NCBI GenBank assembly: GCA_017512145.1
Contig: JAFWHB010000028.1
Location: 124,001-188,000, forward strand
Length of the DNA stretch: 64,000 bases
Direction: 5' to 3'
DNA from: Mogibacterium sp.
GTDB lineage: Bacteria; Bacillota; Clostridia; Peptostreptococcales; Anaerovoracaceae
In this document: positions 36,679-45,846 of the stretch, one piece after another
How positions within the stretch are numbered: the first letter of the stretch is position 1
How the letters are laid out: each line of letters begins with the position of its first letter
Position numbers and translations under genes: made by a program
The notes under the pieces: generated by a model
What the model saw: the letters and a program-made list of their open reading frames with translations, nothing else
Told to the model about the DNA's origin: nothing
Database searches by the model: none

Positions 36679-38556
36679 ATGAAAACACTGCAAGAACTCA
36701 AAGCAATCAAAGAGGCAAAGCAGGGTCAGATCAACATCAGGTTCAATCCTGATACAGCTGAAGCTGCTGTTAAGACCTACATCCTCGTTTGCGGCGGTAC
36801 CGGTTGTACATCTAACCACAGCTGGGAGATCATGGATGAACTGAGAAAGCTCATCGATGATGCCGGCAAGAAGGATGAAATCGAAATAATCCAGACAGGC
36901 TGCCAGGGTCTTTGTGCTAAGGGACCTATCATGGTAGTTCATCCTGGTAACGTATTTTATCAGGAAGTTAAGCCTGAGATGGTTGAGAGAATCTTCAACG
37001 AGCATATTCTCGGCGGAGCACCTGTTGATGAATATCTGATGGTTGAAGAGCTCACTAATGGAGAGAAGATCCATTACGTAGATTCTGCATTCTACAACAA
37101 TCAGCTCAGATTGGCTCTCAGGAACTGCGGTAAGATCGACCCTGAGAACATTGATGAATATGTAGCAAGAGACGGATATCAGGCACTCGCTAAGGCTCTG
37201 TGTGAAATGACTCCTGACGAAGTCATCCAGACAGTGCTCGATTCAGGCTTAAGAGGCCGTGGCGGCGCAGGATTCCCTACAGGTAAGAAATGGCTCTTCG
37301 CAGCTGGCAAGAGAGGCGAAGTTCAGAAGTATGTAGCATGTAACGCCGACGAAGGTGACCCGGGTGCATTCATGGACCGTTCAATCCTTGAAGGAGACCC
37401 ACATTCAGTACTCGAGGCTATGGCTATCGCAGGCTATGCTATCGGAGCTAATCAGGGCTACATCTATGTAAGAGCTGAGTATCCTATCGCTGTTGACAGA
37501 CTTAAGATCGCTCTTGATCAGGCAAGAGATTATGGCGTGCTTGGCAAGAACATCTTCGGCAGCGGTTTTGACTTTGACGTTGACCTGAGACTTGGAGCAG
37601 GCGCATTCGTATGCGGCGAGGAGACTGCACTTATGACCTCTATCGAGGGCAACAGAGGTGAGCCTCATCCACGTCCACCGTTCCCTGCAGTTAAGGGTCT
37701 GTTCGAATCACCTACAGTTCTTAACAACGTTGAGACATATGCTAATATCCCTCAGATCATCCTCAATGGTGCTGAGTGGTTCAGCCAGTATGGTACAGAG
37801 ACATCCAAGGGTACCAAGGTATTCGCTCTCGGCGGTAAGGTTAACAACACAGGTCTTGTAGAGGTTCCAATGGGAACAACTCTCAGACAGGTAGTTGAAG
37901 AGATCGGCGGCGGCGTACCTGGCGGCAAGAAGTTCAAGGCTGCTCAGACAGGCGGACCTTCCGGCGGATGCATCCCTGCTAAGTCATATGACGTTCCTAT
38001 CGATTATGAATCACTCAAGGCTATCGGCTCCATGATGGGATCCGGCGGAATGATCGTTCTCGATGAGGACAACTGCATGGTAGATATCGCTAAGTTCTAC
38101 CTCGGATTTACTGTAAGTGAGTCCTGCGGTAAGTGCACACCTTGCAGAATCGGAACAAAGCGTATGCTTGAGATCCTTGAGAAGATTTCAGAGGGAAGAG
38201 GAGAGCTCGAAGACCTCGACAGACTCGAAGAGCTCGCTAAGTACATCCAGGCTAACGCTCTCTGCGGACTTGGACAGACTGCACCTAACCCGATTCTTTC
38301 TACACTCGAGCACTTCAGAGATGAGTATATCGCTCATATCGTTGAGAAGAGATGTCCTGCAGGCGTATGCAAGGCTCTCCTGAACTACACGATCGACCCT
38401 GATAAGTGTAAGGGATGTACAAAGTGCGCACGTAACTGCCCGGTTGGAGCAATCTCCGGTGCTGTTAAGCAGCCACACGTTATCGATACATCTAAGTGCA
38501 TCAAGTGCGGTACCTGCATGGATAACTGCGCATTCGGTGCAATAAGCAGAAAGTAA
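36679..38556 (+). CDS. hydB: NuoF-like FMN/NADH subunit of NAD-linked hydrogenase (HydB)
   Basis: A 625-residue subunit carrying FMN, the NAD(H) site and several clusters. Order: an N-terminal thioredoxin-like [2Fe-2S] domain (CGGTGC...CQGLC, about residues 34-80), the NuoF core with GRGGAGFPTGKKW (NADH loop, about residue 193) and NADEGDPGAFMDR, the [4Fe-4S] motif ESCGKCTPCRIG (about residue 478) and a C-terminal two-cluster ferredoxin domain (CKGCTKCARNCP and CIKCGTCMDNC). This layout is typical of the trimeric, often electron-bifurcating, hydrogenases. Confidence 0.93.
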   Translation: MKTLQELKAIKEAKQGQINIRFNPDTAEAAVKTYILVCGGTGCTSNHSWEIMDELRKLIDDAGKKDEIEIIQTGCQGLCAKGPIMVVHPGNVFYQEVKPEMVERIFNEHILGGAPVDEYLMVEELTNGEKIHYVDSAFYNNQLRLALRNCGKIDPENIDEYVARDGYQALAKALCEMTPDEVIQTVLDSGLRGRGGAGFPTGKKWLFAAGKRGEVQKYVACNADEGDPGAFMDRSILEGDPHSVLEAMAIAGYAIGANQGYIYVRAEYPIAVDRLKIALDQARDYGVLGKNIFGSGFDFDVDLRLGAGAFVCGEETALMTSIEGNRGEPHPRPPFPAVKGLFESPTVLNNVETYANIPQIILNGAEWFSQYGTETSKGTKVFALGGKVNNTGLVEVPMGTTLRQVVEEIGGGVPGGKKFKAAQTGGPSGGCIPAKSYDVPIDYESLKAIGSMMGSGGMIVLDEDNCMVDIAKFYLGFTVSESCGKCTPCRIGTKRMLEILEKISEGRGELEDLDRLEELAKYIQANALCGLGQTAPNPILSTLEHFRDEYIAHIVEKRCPAGVCKALLNYTIDPDKCKGCTKCARNCPVGAISGAVKQPHVIDTSKCIKCGTCMDNCAFGAISRK

Positions 38557-38570
38557 CGGAGGTGAGAACT

Positions 38571-40331
38571 ATGGCAGATATCAAAGTAACAGTTGATAAT
38601 ATTACGGTTACTGTACCAGAAGGTTCCACCTTACTGGATGCAGCCCACAAGGCGGGCATCGATGTACCTACACTGTGCTATCTGAGAGGCATCAATGAGA
38701 TCGGTGCCTGCAGAATGTGCGTATGTGAGGTAGAAGGCGCCAGAGCGCTCGTTGCTGCCTGCGTATATCCTTGCACAGACGGAATGGTAGCTCATACCAA
38801 TACCGAAAAGATCAAGGACTACAGACGTAAGACACTGCAGCTCATCCTGTCAGATCATGATCAGGATTGTCTTGGCTGCGTACGCAGTACTAACTGCGAA
38901 CTCCAGGCTCTCTGCAAGAGATACGGAGTTGACAACACTGAATACTATGCAGGTGCTAAGAATGAGTTCAAGATCGACGCATCTTCACCTTCAATAGTAA
39001 GAGACAACAACAAGTGCATCCTCTGCAGAAGATGTACAGCAGCTTGCGAGAAGTATCAGAGCATCGGCGTTATCGGAGCTAACGACAGAGGTTTCGCTAC
39101 ACATATCAGCAGCGCATTCGAACTGCCTCTTGCTGAGACATCATGCGTTAACTGCGGACAGTGTATCGTTGCTTGCCCGGTTGGAGCTCTTCACGAGAAC
39201 GATTCTACAGCAGCTGTTAAGGCAGCTCTTGCTGACCCAACCAAGCACGTAGTAGTACAGGCTGCTCCTTCCGTAAGAGTAGGACTTGGCGAATGCTTCG
39301 GAATGCCTATCGGCACTGAGGTAGAAGGCAAGCTCGCTGCAGGAATGAGAAGACTTGGCTTTGATGCAGTATTTGACACTAACTTCTCAGCTGACCTCAC
39401 TATTGTTGAGGAGGCTAATGAGCTGATCGAGAGAGTTACCAAGGGTGGTACACTCCCAATGATCACATCCTGCTCACCAGGATGGATCAAATTCATTGAG
39501 CATTATTATCCTGAACTTCTTCCTAACGTATCGTCCTGCAAGTCACCGCAGCAGATGTTCGGTGCAGTCGTCAAGACATACTATGCAGAGAAGAAGGGCA
39601 TCGATCCTAAGGACATCGTTTCCGTATCGATCATGCCTTGCACAGCTAAGAAGTTCGAGTGCGGCAGAGATGATCAGTCCGCAGCAGGAGTTCCTGATGT
39701 AGATTACGCTCTGACAACAAGAGAACTCGGAAGAATGATCAGCGAAGCTGGTATCGACTTTGTCAACCTTCCAGATGAACCATATGATGATCCTCTGGGT
39801 GAATCCACTGGTGCTGCTGTAATCTTCGGCGCAACAGGCGGAGTTATGGAAGCTGCTCTCAGAACAGCTGTTGAGTGGATCACAGGTCAGGAGCTTGGCA
39901 AGGATCTCCTCGAGTTCCAGGATGTCCGTGGAGTAGAAGGCGTTAAGGAAGCTAGCTACAAGGTAGGCGACCTCGAGGTAAGCGTTGCTGTAGCATCCGG
40001 CCTTGCAAATGCGCGCAAGGTACTCGAAATGGTCAAGTCCGGCGAGAAGAACTACACATTCATCGAGATCATGGCTTGCCCGGGTGGCTGCGTAAACGGC
40101 GGCGGTCAGCCAATCGTTCCATCCAACATCAAGAACTTCATCGATGTCCGTGAAGTAAGAGCTAAGGGCCTGTATGATCTGGATGCTGCAAGACCTCTGA
40201 GAAGATCTCACGAGAACCCAAGCATCAAGAAGATCTACGACGAGTACTTCGGCTCATACGGCAGCGAGAAGGCTCACCACACACTGCATACAACATATGT
40301 TGCACGTAAGGTGAACGCAGATCACGAATAA
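38571..40331 (+). CDS. hydA: [FeFe] hydrogenase catalytic subunit (HydA)
   Basis: Makes or oxidises H2 at the H-cluster. The 586 residues hold an N-terminal [2Fe-2S] domain (C36, C47, C50, C64), a His/Cys cluster (DHDQDCLGC, about residues 95-103), a two-[4Fe-4S] ferredoxin region and the H-cluster domain. L2 (MPCTAKKFE) and L3 (EIMACPGGCVNGGGQP) are canonical. L1 reads TSCSPGW (299-305) where TSCCPxW is usual, so S302 replaces the second Cys. A GTG at 38562 is in frame; the GGAGGTGAG just before 38571 favours this ATG. With HydB and HydC it should couple NADH, and perhaps ferredoxin, to H2. Confidence 0.94.
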   Translation: MADIKVTVDNITVTVPEGSTLLDAAHKAGIDVPTLCYLRGINEIGACRMCVCEVEGARALVAACVYPCTDGMVAHTNTEKIKDYRRKTLQLILSDHDQDCLGCVRSTNCELQALCKRYGVDNTEYYAGAKNEFKIDASSPSIVRDNNKCILCRRCTAACEKYQSIGVIGANDRGFATHISSAFELPLAETSCVNCGQCIVACPVGALHENDSTAAVKAALADPTKHVVVQAAPSVRVGLGECFGMPIGTEVEGKLAAGMRRLGFDAVFDTNFSADLTIVEEANELIERVTKGGTLPMITSCSPGWIKFIEHYYPELLPNVSSCKSPQQMFGAVVKTYYAEKKGIDPKDIVSVSIMPCTAKKFECGRDDQSAAGVPDVDYALTTRELGRMISEAGIDFVNLPDEPYDDPLGESTGAAVIFGATGGVMEAALRTAVEWITGQELGKDLLEFQDVRGVEGVKEASYKVGDLEVSVAVASGLANARKVLEMVKSGEKNYTFIEIMACPGGCVNGGGQPIVPSNIKNFIDVREVRAKGLYDLDAARPLRRSHENPSIKKIYDEYFGSYGSEKAHHTLHTTYVARKVNADHE

Positions 40332-40352
40332 TTCAGAATCTGATTGATTCAG

Positions 40353-40385
40353 AGCCCCGTTCTCATTGAGCGGGGCTTTTTTTCG
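40353..40385 (+). terminator. intrinsic terminator of the hydrogenase operon
   Basis: AGCCCCG pairs with CGGGGCT, followed by TTTTTTT. Confidence 0.9.
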
Positions 40386-40440
40386 TGTTATAATCGGTAG
40401 CTGGGGCTATAACATTTGATTAAACGGAGGTTTATTTATA

Positions 40441-41823
40441 ATGATTCATGATAATGCCTGGACTACATATTCTGATGCAGACCTTACCAAGGTAGAATCC
40501 CTGAGCAAGGACTACATCAATTTCATAAGTAATGGCAAGACAGAGCGTGAGTGCACTGATGAGCTCGTATGCATGGCAGAGGCAGCAGGATACAGGAATC
40601 TTGCAGATGTCATCGCAGCAGGGGACAAGCTTACAGCCGGCAGCAAGGTCTATGCAGTAAACATGGGCAAGGCTGTTATGATGCTCAATATCGGAGAAGA
40701 CATCGTAAGAGACGGAATGAACATTCTCGGAGCTCACATCGACTCTCCTAGACTGGATATCAAGCAGGTTCCTCTGTATGAGAGCGACGAGCTTGCATAT
40801 CTCAATACACATTACTACGGCGGCGTCAAGAAGTATCAGTACGTTGCAATGCCTCTCGCACTTCACGGCGTAGTTGCGAAGACAGACGGTTCTGTTGTCA
40901 AGATCAGCATCGGAGAGAAGGATGAGGATCCTGTATTCTTCATCAGCGATCTTCTGATCCACCTCGCTCAGGACCAGATGCAGAAGGTAGCAGCTAAGGT
41001 CATAGAGGGTGAGGACCTCGATATCCTCGTTGGCAGCAAGCCTCTTAAGGGCGAAGAGAAGGATGCAGTAAAGGCTGCAATTCTCGGACTTCTCAAGGAA
41101 CAGTACGGAATCGAAGAGGATGACTTTATCTCTGCTGAGATCGAGGCAGTTCCTGCAGGCAAGGCAAGAGAAGCAGGCTTTGACCGCAGCATGATCCTCG
41201 GATACGGACATGATGACAGATGCTGTGCATATCCTTCAGCAGTTGCAATGATTGATGTTCCTGATGTCAAGGTAACATCTTGCGGACTCTTCGTTGACAA
41301 GGAAGAGATCGGCAGTGTTGGTGCTACAGGAATGGAATCCCACTTCTTCGAGGACATGATGAGAGAGGTCCTCGACAGAATGGGTATCTACTCAGAGCTC
41401 AACCTCACAAGATGTCTCCGCTCAAGCAGAATGCTTTCATCTGATGTAAGTGCTGCATTTGATCCACTCTTTGCTGACAAGTTCGAGAAGATGAATGCTG
41501 CTAAATTCGGCCACGGTCTTGTATTCAACAAGTTCACAGGCTCAAGAGGTAAGTCAGGCTCCAACGATGCTAACGCAGAGTATATCGCTCAGCTGAGAGG
41601 ACTTCTTGACAAGCACGGAGTCATTTATCAGACAGCAGAGCTCGGAAAAGTTGACGTTGGCGGCGGCGGAACTATCGCATACATCCTGTCTCTCTATGGA
41701 ATGCAGGTCATCGACAGCGGAATTCCGGTTCTGTCAATGCACGCACCTTGGGAGACAATCAGCAAATCAGATCTCTACGAGGCATACAAGGGTTATAAAG
41801 CATTTCTTATCGAAGCGAAGTAG
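40441..41823 (+). CDS. M18-family aminopeptidase
   Basis: A zinc aminopeptidase of 460 residues for N-terminal, often acidic, residues. Metal-site motifs are GAHIDSPRLDIK (about residue 100) and GYGHDDRCCAYPSAVAM (about residue 258), plus DKEEIGSVGATGMES. It is a cytoplasmic dodecamer in characterised relatives. ACGGAGG precedes the ATG. The small membrane protein gene follows three bases on. Confidence 0.93.
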   Translation: MIHDNAWTTYSDADLTKVESLSKDYINFISNGKTERECTDELVCMAEAAGYRNLADVIAAGDKLTAGSKVYAVNMGKAVMMLNIGEDIVRDGMNILGAHIDSPRLDIKQVPLYESDELAYLNTHYYGGVKKYQYVAMPLALHGVVAKTDGSVVKISIGEKDEDPVFFISDLLIHLAQDQMQKVAAKVIEGEDLDILVGSKPLKGEEKDAVKAAILGLLKEQYGIEEDDFISAEIEAVPAGKAREAGFDRSMILGYGHDDRCCAYPSAVAMIDVPDVKVTSCGLFVDKEEIGSVGATGMESHFFEDMMREVLDRMGIYSELNLTRCLRSSRMLSSDVSAAFDPLFADKFEKMNAAKFGHGLVFNKFTGSRGKSGSNDANAEYIAQLRGLLDKHGVIYQTAELGKVDVGGGGTIAYILSLYGMQVIDSGIPVLSMHAPWETISKSDLYEAYKGYKAFLIEAK

Positions 41824-41826
41824 TAT

Positions 41827-42285
41827 ATGTTCAAAGCTAAATTAATCACATTTCTGATGGCCATGGTACCAGTGGTCGAGCTAAGAGGAGCGATCCCGTA
41901 TGGGGTAGTTGCCGGACTTAGTGTACATACTGCGTTCATACTGGCTGTCATTGGTAATCTTGTTCCGATCCCGGTCCTGATTGTATTCACCAGAAAAGTG
42001 TTCGAGTGGCTCAGGACTAAGAGTGAGGGACTCGACAGAATGGTGAGAAAGCTTGAACAGAAGGCTGACGACAAGAAGGAGATAGTTGAGAGATATAAAT
42101 TCTGGGGTCTCATGATCCTGGTAGCTATCCCTCTTCCGGGAACAGGAGCCTGGACAGGTGCTCTTGTGGCGGCAATGATGGATATGAGGCTCAAGAGAGC
42201 TATGCCTGCGATAATAGTGGGCGTCATTGTAGCCGGAATCATAGTAACGACATTAACATACGGAGCAGGAGCACTACTCTCATAG
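41827..42285 (+). CDS. small multidrug-export-type membrane protein (PF06695)
   Basis: A 152-residue membrane protein: LITFLMAMVPVVELRGAIPYG at the start, a polar loop with EQKADDKKEIVERYKFWG, then IPLPGTGAWTGALVAAMM and a hydrophobic C-terminal span. The PELRGAIP/PLPGTGAW pair is typical of this export-protein family, whose substrate is not established. It is three bases from the M18 gene, probably in one transcript, with no strong ribosome binding site of its own. Confidence 0.8.
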   Translation: MFKAKLITFLMAMVPVVELRGAIPYGVVAGLSVHTAFILAVIGNLVPIPVLIVFTRKVFEWLRTKSEGLDRMVRKLEQKADDKKEIVERYKFWGLMILVAIPLPGTGAWTGALVAAMMDMRLKRAMPAIIVGVIVAGIIVTTLTYGAGALLS

Positions 42286-42323
42286 AAATGTAAAGAGTTC
42301 TTTACATAATAAGGCAAATAAAG

Positions 42324-42360
42324 AAGGCACAGAACGGATTCCCGTGCTGTGCCTTTCTTG
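42324..42360. terminator. terminator between convergent genes
   Basis: AAGGCACAG pairs with CTGTGCCTT, followed by TCTTGTGTT. It lies between the export-type gene and proC. Confidence 0.75.
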
Positions 42361-42377
42361 TGTTGACGAATATAAGA

Positions 42378-43178
42378 TTATTTGTTCCTGCCAAGTTCCT
42401 GAGCCTTCTCGGTTGCTCTGCCGACTGCGTCGATAAGAGCTCCTCTTACACCGTACTCTTCAAGAGTCTTGACACCGACGATGGTGTTGCCGCCAGGTGA
42501 GCAGACCATGTCCTTGAGTTCATCAGGGTGTGTGCCTGTCTCAAGAACCATCTTAGCTGCACCATATACAGTCTGAGCAGCAAGTCTCTTAGCTGTAGGT
42601 CTTGGAAGTCCCTTGAATACTCCGCCATCTGCAAGAGCCTCGATGATGATGTAGATATATGCAGGGCCGGCTCCGGAGAGACCGCAGGCAGTATCGATGA
42701 GATGCTCAGGCATCCATTCTACGATACCGATAGATGAGAAAAGCTTCTCTGCGAATGCCTTCTCTTCATCTGTGAGGTCAGTCTCTGAATCAAGTGCGAA
42801 AGCACCGGCGCCGACAAGTGCAGGTGTGTTAGGCATAAGTCTCAGGATTCTGACATTGCCCTTGACCCATCTGCGGAGTGTCTCTACAGTAATACCTGCC
42901 ATGATGGAGATAAGAGCCTTGCCATCAAGTGAATCCTCAAGAGCGGCGAGACCGCCTTCAGCATACTGAGGCTTGAGAGAGACTACTACAGCATCTGCTA
43001 AATGACCGAGCTCAGTGGCATTGCTGACAATATTGCAGCCAAGTTCTCTGTACTTGGACTGGACCTGTGGTGAAAGATCAAATACATATGCATCTTCAGG
43101 CTTAACTACTCCGGTGTTCAGTGCTCCGGTAAGAATTGCACCGCCCATTGCGCCAGCACCAAGAAATCCGATTTTCAT
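42378..43178 (-). CDS. proC: pyrroline-5-carboxylate reductase
   Basis: Last step of proline synthesis: P5C + NAD(P)H to L-proline. The Rossmann start is MKIGFLGAGAMGGAIL. The signature near the C-terminus includes GLSGAGPAYIYIIIEALADGGV and TGTHPDELKDMVCSPGGNTI. The length of 266 is normal. It is a single leftward gene with a 16-bp palindrome upstream (43232-43247). Confidence 0.96.
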   Translation of the reverse strand: MKIGFLGAGAMGGAILTGALNTGVVKPEDAYVFDLSPQVQSKYRELGCNIVSNATELGHLADAVVVSLKPQYAEGGLAALEDSLDGKALISIMAGITVETLRRWVKGNVRILRLMPNTPALVGAGAFALDSETDLTDEEKAFAEKLFSSIGIVEWMPEHLIDTACGLSGAGPAYIYIIIEALADGGVFKGLPRPTAKRLAAQTVYGAAKMVLETGTHPDELKDMVCSPGGNTIVGVKTLEEYGVRGALIDAVGRATEKAQELGRNK

Positions 43179-43231
43179 ATTATGCCTCCATTGATTGTTG
43201 AATTCTGAAGTAAATGGGGTATGACTACTGA

Positions 43232-43247
43232 TTAGACCACGGTCTAA
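43232..43247. promoter_or_regulatory. palindromic operator upstream of proC
   Basis: TTAGACC-AC-GGTCTAA is a perfect 7+2+7 inverted repeat 54 bases before the proC start. The form resembles TetR-family operators; the regulator is not in this window. Confidence 0.5.
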
Positions 43248-43341
43248 ACCAATGTCTTATCTCTTATATTGTAAATGCTTAAAAAGCTATGTCAAGTCTT
43301 TGATGAGAAGTATAACAGTATAATTGTATTCAATGTGGATT

Positions 43342-43396
43342 CTCAGAAAAACAGCGGGCTGATGACATGCCGCCGCAGCAGCAAGCAAATGCCCGC
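43342..43396 (-). terminator. terminator of the radical SAM-lexA operon
   Basis: Read leftward, GCGGGC and GCCCGC flank a long structured loop, followed by TGTTTTTCTGAG. Confidence 0.55.
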
Positions 43397-43446
43397 CTTA
43401 TATAACACTGCATGAAAAATTGGTCATACAGTGGAATAGACTCTGA

Positions 43447-44082
43447 TCAGCTCAGATATCTGAATACTCCTCTGACCTTACCAACAACGGTAACGTCTGT
43501 TGCGATGATAGGATCCATGAAATCATTCTCAGGCTGAAGTCTGATATGATCGGATTCCTTGAAGAATCTCTTGACTGTAGCACCTGATTCGAAGCCGTCG
43601 TTGACAAGAGCTACGACGATCTCGCCGTTATTGGCCTCGTGAGATTCCTGCACGATCAGATAATCTCCGTCATTGATTCCGACATTGACCATGCTGTCGC
43701 CATGTACGGTAAGAATGAAATTGTTACCGGAACCGATGAATCTTGCAGGCATAGTCATCTCATCGACTATATTCTGCTCAGCAAGAATAGGTTCGCCTGC
43801 AGCGACCTGACCAATAACAGGAAGTGTTACAGAATTGATATCGTCCATCACCTGAGTCTTCTTATACTCATTCTCAACAGGTAGGACTGTACGAGGCTTG
43901 GAAGGATCCTTGCGTACGAGACCTTTCTCTTCGAGGACCTTGATATCGCTGTGTACTGTTGAAGTGGACTTGATGTCCAGCGCCTGACATATCTCTCTGA
44001 CAGTAGGAGAGTATCCCTTAGCAGCGATAGTCTTCTTCATAAAATCCAGAATATCCTTCTGACGCTGTTCACTCTTCTTCAT
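43447..44082 (-). CDS. lexA: SOS repressor LexA
   Basis: A 211-residue repressor that self-cleaves with RecA. The N-terminal winged helix (SPTVREICQALDIKSTSTVHSDIKVL) is followed by the cleavage site Ala95-Gly96 (VAAGEP), the catalytic S130 (HGDSMVN) and K171 (ATVKRFF). It is two bases downstream of a radical SAM gene on the same strand; a LexA box lies in the promoter before that gene, so lexA is autoregulated through a shared transcript. Confidence 0.96.
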   Translation of the reverse strand: MKKSEQRQKDILDFMKKTIAAKGYSPTVREICQALDIKSTSTVHSDIKVLEEKGLVRKDPSKPRTVLPVENEYKKTQVMDDINSVTLPVIGQVAAGEPILAEQNIVDEMTMPARFIGSGNNFILTVHGDSMVNVGINDGDYLIVQESHEANNGEIVVALVNDGFESGATVKRFFKESDHIRLQPENDFMDPIIATDVTVVGKVRGVFRYLS

Positions 44083-44084
44083 GA

Positions 44085-44921
44085 TTAATTCTCCTTGTAT
44101 GCATGCTCTACAAGATCATTGATGTTGAGTTCACTGCCATATTCATTCCAGTCATCATAAATACGTCCATTCTGTCTTATGATGATGTCTCCGACTATTC
44201 CGTCTACCTTAGCGAATGGGAGAGTCTTGTGATATGTTATCTTGCTGCCCTCACGCTCAAAAACATAGCCTGTTCTGAAACGCTCCTTCTCGAGAGCATA
44301 CTTGAAGTCACATATCTCTGAAATCAGCTTGAAAAGGTTATCATTCTCTGTCTCGAAGACGTTCTCAAGAGTCAGATATGAGTAATTGGCTCTGAGCTGT
44401 ATCTCATGACCCTTAAATCTGTCAAGGAAAGCAATCAGCTTGTCCTTGGTAGCAGGGTCCTTGGCATCCTCAAATACAACGCAGTTGATCCTTGTCCTGA
44501 AATTGAGAAGATCAAAAATCTCATCCGGACATTCCTTGACATAATGCTTGAGATGTCTTGATACATTGATGCAGCTGATCCTGTCGGAATACTTGTTGAG
44601 TATTGCAGCAACATCGTGGATCGTCTTGCCTTCCGGTACAGGAAGGGTGGTGTTGATATAGATATGATGTCCGTCCTCGATGTGATCGAGAATATCCTGA
44701 AGAGCTTCAAGCTCTGCAAGAGGCTCACCCCCCGTGAGAACAACATCATTGTGAGGGAAGATCCTGTTCATAAGATCCAGTGCCTTATAGCATCTCTCAA
44801 GATCGAATCCGGAAGTGTCTCTGTATTCCTTCTTGTTGACGCAGAATGGACATGCATTATTGCAGTCATATGGCACGAACATAGTTACGGTAGGACCTAC
44901 CTTGGGAAAGTCTTTGTTCAT
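44085..44921 (-). CDS. radical SAM protein
   Basis: A 278-residue radical SAM enzyme. The cluster ligands are C20, C24 and C27 (YDCNNACPFCVNK), the SAM-site GGE is in VVLTGGEPLAELEAL, and a strand motif HHIYINTTL follows. The C-terminal half has no extra Cys cluster and ends with a short beta domain (GDIIIRQNGRIYDDWNE). Activation-type and peptide-modifying enzymes share this build; no precursor peptide was seen. It is the first gene of the LexA-controlled transcript, so a role under DNA damage is inferred. The substrate is unknown. Confidence 0.8.
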   Translation of the reverse strand: MNKDFPKVGPTVTMFVPYDCNNACPFCVNKKEYRDTSGFDLERCYKALDLMNRIFPHNDVVLTGGEPLAELEALQDILDHIEDGHHIYINTTLPVPEGKTIHDVAAILNKYSDRISCINVSRHLKHYVKECPDEIFDLLNFRTRINCVVFEDAKDPATKDKLIAFLDRFKGHEIQLRANYSYLTLENVFETENDNLFKLISEICDFKYALEKERFRTGYVFEREGSKITYHKTLPFAKVDGIVGDIIIRQNGRIYDDWNEYGSELNINDLVEHAYKEN

Positions 44922-45004
44922 TTATTAAGTCTCCAAAAAATAAAAAATAGTGTGTCTGATGAATGCCCCAAATGCCTCATACGACAGCATCTTACGACTA
45001 CTAC

Positions 45005-45033
45005 AGTATACCACTCGAACAATTGTTTGTAAA
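45005..45033 (-). promoter_or_regulatory. promoter of the radical SAM-lexA operon
   Basis: On the minus strand TTTACA (45028-45033) and TATACT (45005-45010) are 17 bases apart. The spacer contains most of the LexA box. Confidence 0.75.
45016..45029. promoter_or_regulatory. LexA (SOS) box
   Basis: CGAACAATTGTTTG matches the Firmicutes consensus CGAACNNNNGTTCG at all but one position. It lies between the -35 and -10, where LexA would block RNA polymerase. Confidence 0.82.
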
Positions 45034-45118
45034 CATCAGAAGCGATAGTTATTGAATTATCAACTGCGATAATTGACCGTTGTCCGTGTTTTTTTAGCGA
45101 TAATATTGATTATCAGTT

Positions 45119-45146
45119 TTGAATTCTTTTTGCTTTTATGTATACT
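45119..45146 (+). promoter_or_regulatory. promoter of the Mrp operon
   Basis: TTGAAT (45119-45124) and TATACT (45141-45146) are 16 bases apart. The leader is about 75 bases and very T-rich. Confidence 0.6.
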
Positions 45147-45225
45147 ATAGTAAATATGATAAGAAGATTATCTTATTAAACTTTTCTGTTATTTCTTTTT
45201 TTTATCTTTTTTCTCAGAACAGAAC

Positions 45226-45846
45226 GTGAAGAAGAACAGTCCTGCTTTGAATTACATATTGACTGCAGTGCTGATGATGGCACTGTGGTTTATTATGTCC
45301 GGGAAGACTGAGCCTAAGTTCCTTATAATAGGGGCTGCTTCCAGTCTTATCATTGCAGCGCTCTGTCTCAGAACTCTCACTCTTCACGGTATCAGGACTG
45401 ATAACCAGTACTATATTTTCAATGTCAACATTGTAAAATATCTTATCTATATGCTCTGGCTCCTCAAGGAGATCATCAAGTCTGCTGTAGCAGTTTCTGT
45501 TATCACAACTGTCAGAAAATCTGATGTAGAGCCGTCGATAGCCTGGTTCAAGGCTGATTATGATAATCCATCCGCGAGGGCGATGCTTGCGAATTCCATC
45601 ACACTGACACCGGGAACTATCACGATCGATATCACTGAGGATGGTATCTTCTCTGTTCACGCGCTGACCAGGGACATCCGCGACGGACTTCTTGACGGAA
45701 CCATGCAGGCCAAAGTTGCATGGCTCTTTGGCGAGACGATAGATTTTCATCCGGTCGAGCCTAAGGATATCCGGACTAAGTCTCAGACTGCAATCGAATC
45801 AGAACAGCCACTCAATGTAATCAAGGGCAGGAGGAAGAAGGCATGA
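45226..45846 (+). CDS. mrpE: Mrp-type antiporter subunit E
   Basis: A 206-residue membrane subunit with two N-terminal spans (NYILTAVLMMALWFIMSG...) and a cytoplasmic domain carrying the family stretch NSITLTPGTITIDI. The GTG start at 45226 has no clear ribosome binding site; it is chosen because it gives the complete family N-terminus. It is the first gene of the ten-gene operon and overlaps the next by four bases. The tail (about 40 residues) is longer and more basic than usual. Confidence 0.88.
   Translation: MKKNSPALNYILTAVLMMALWFIMSGKTEPKFLIIGAASSLIIAALCLRTLTLHGIRTDNQYYIFNVNIVKYLIYMLWLLKEIIKSAVAVSVITTVRKSDVEPSIAWFKADYDNPSARAMLANSITLTPGTITIDITEDGIFSVHALTRDIRDGLLDGTMQAKVAWLFGETIDFHPVEPKDIRTKSQTAIESEQPLNVIKGRRKKA

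Larger units (their letters stand above)
44922..45225. other. divergent promoter region, lexA operon / Mrp operon
   Basis: This 304-base gap holds the leftward SOS promoter (45005-45033) and the rightward Mrp promoter (45119-45146), then a T-rich leader (45181-45215). No other gene was seen. Confidence 0.6.
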
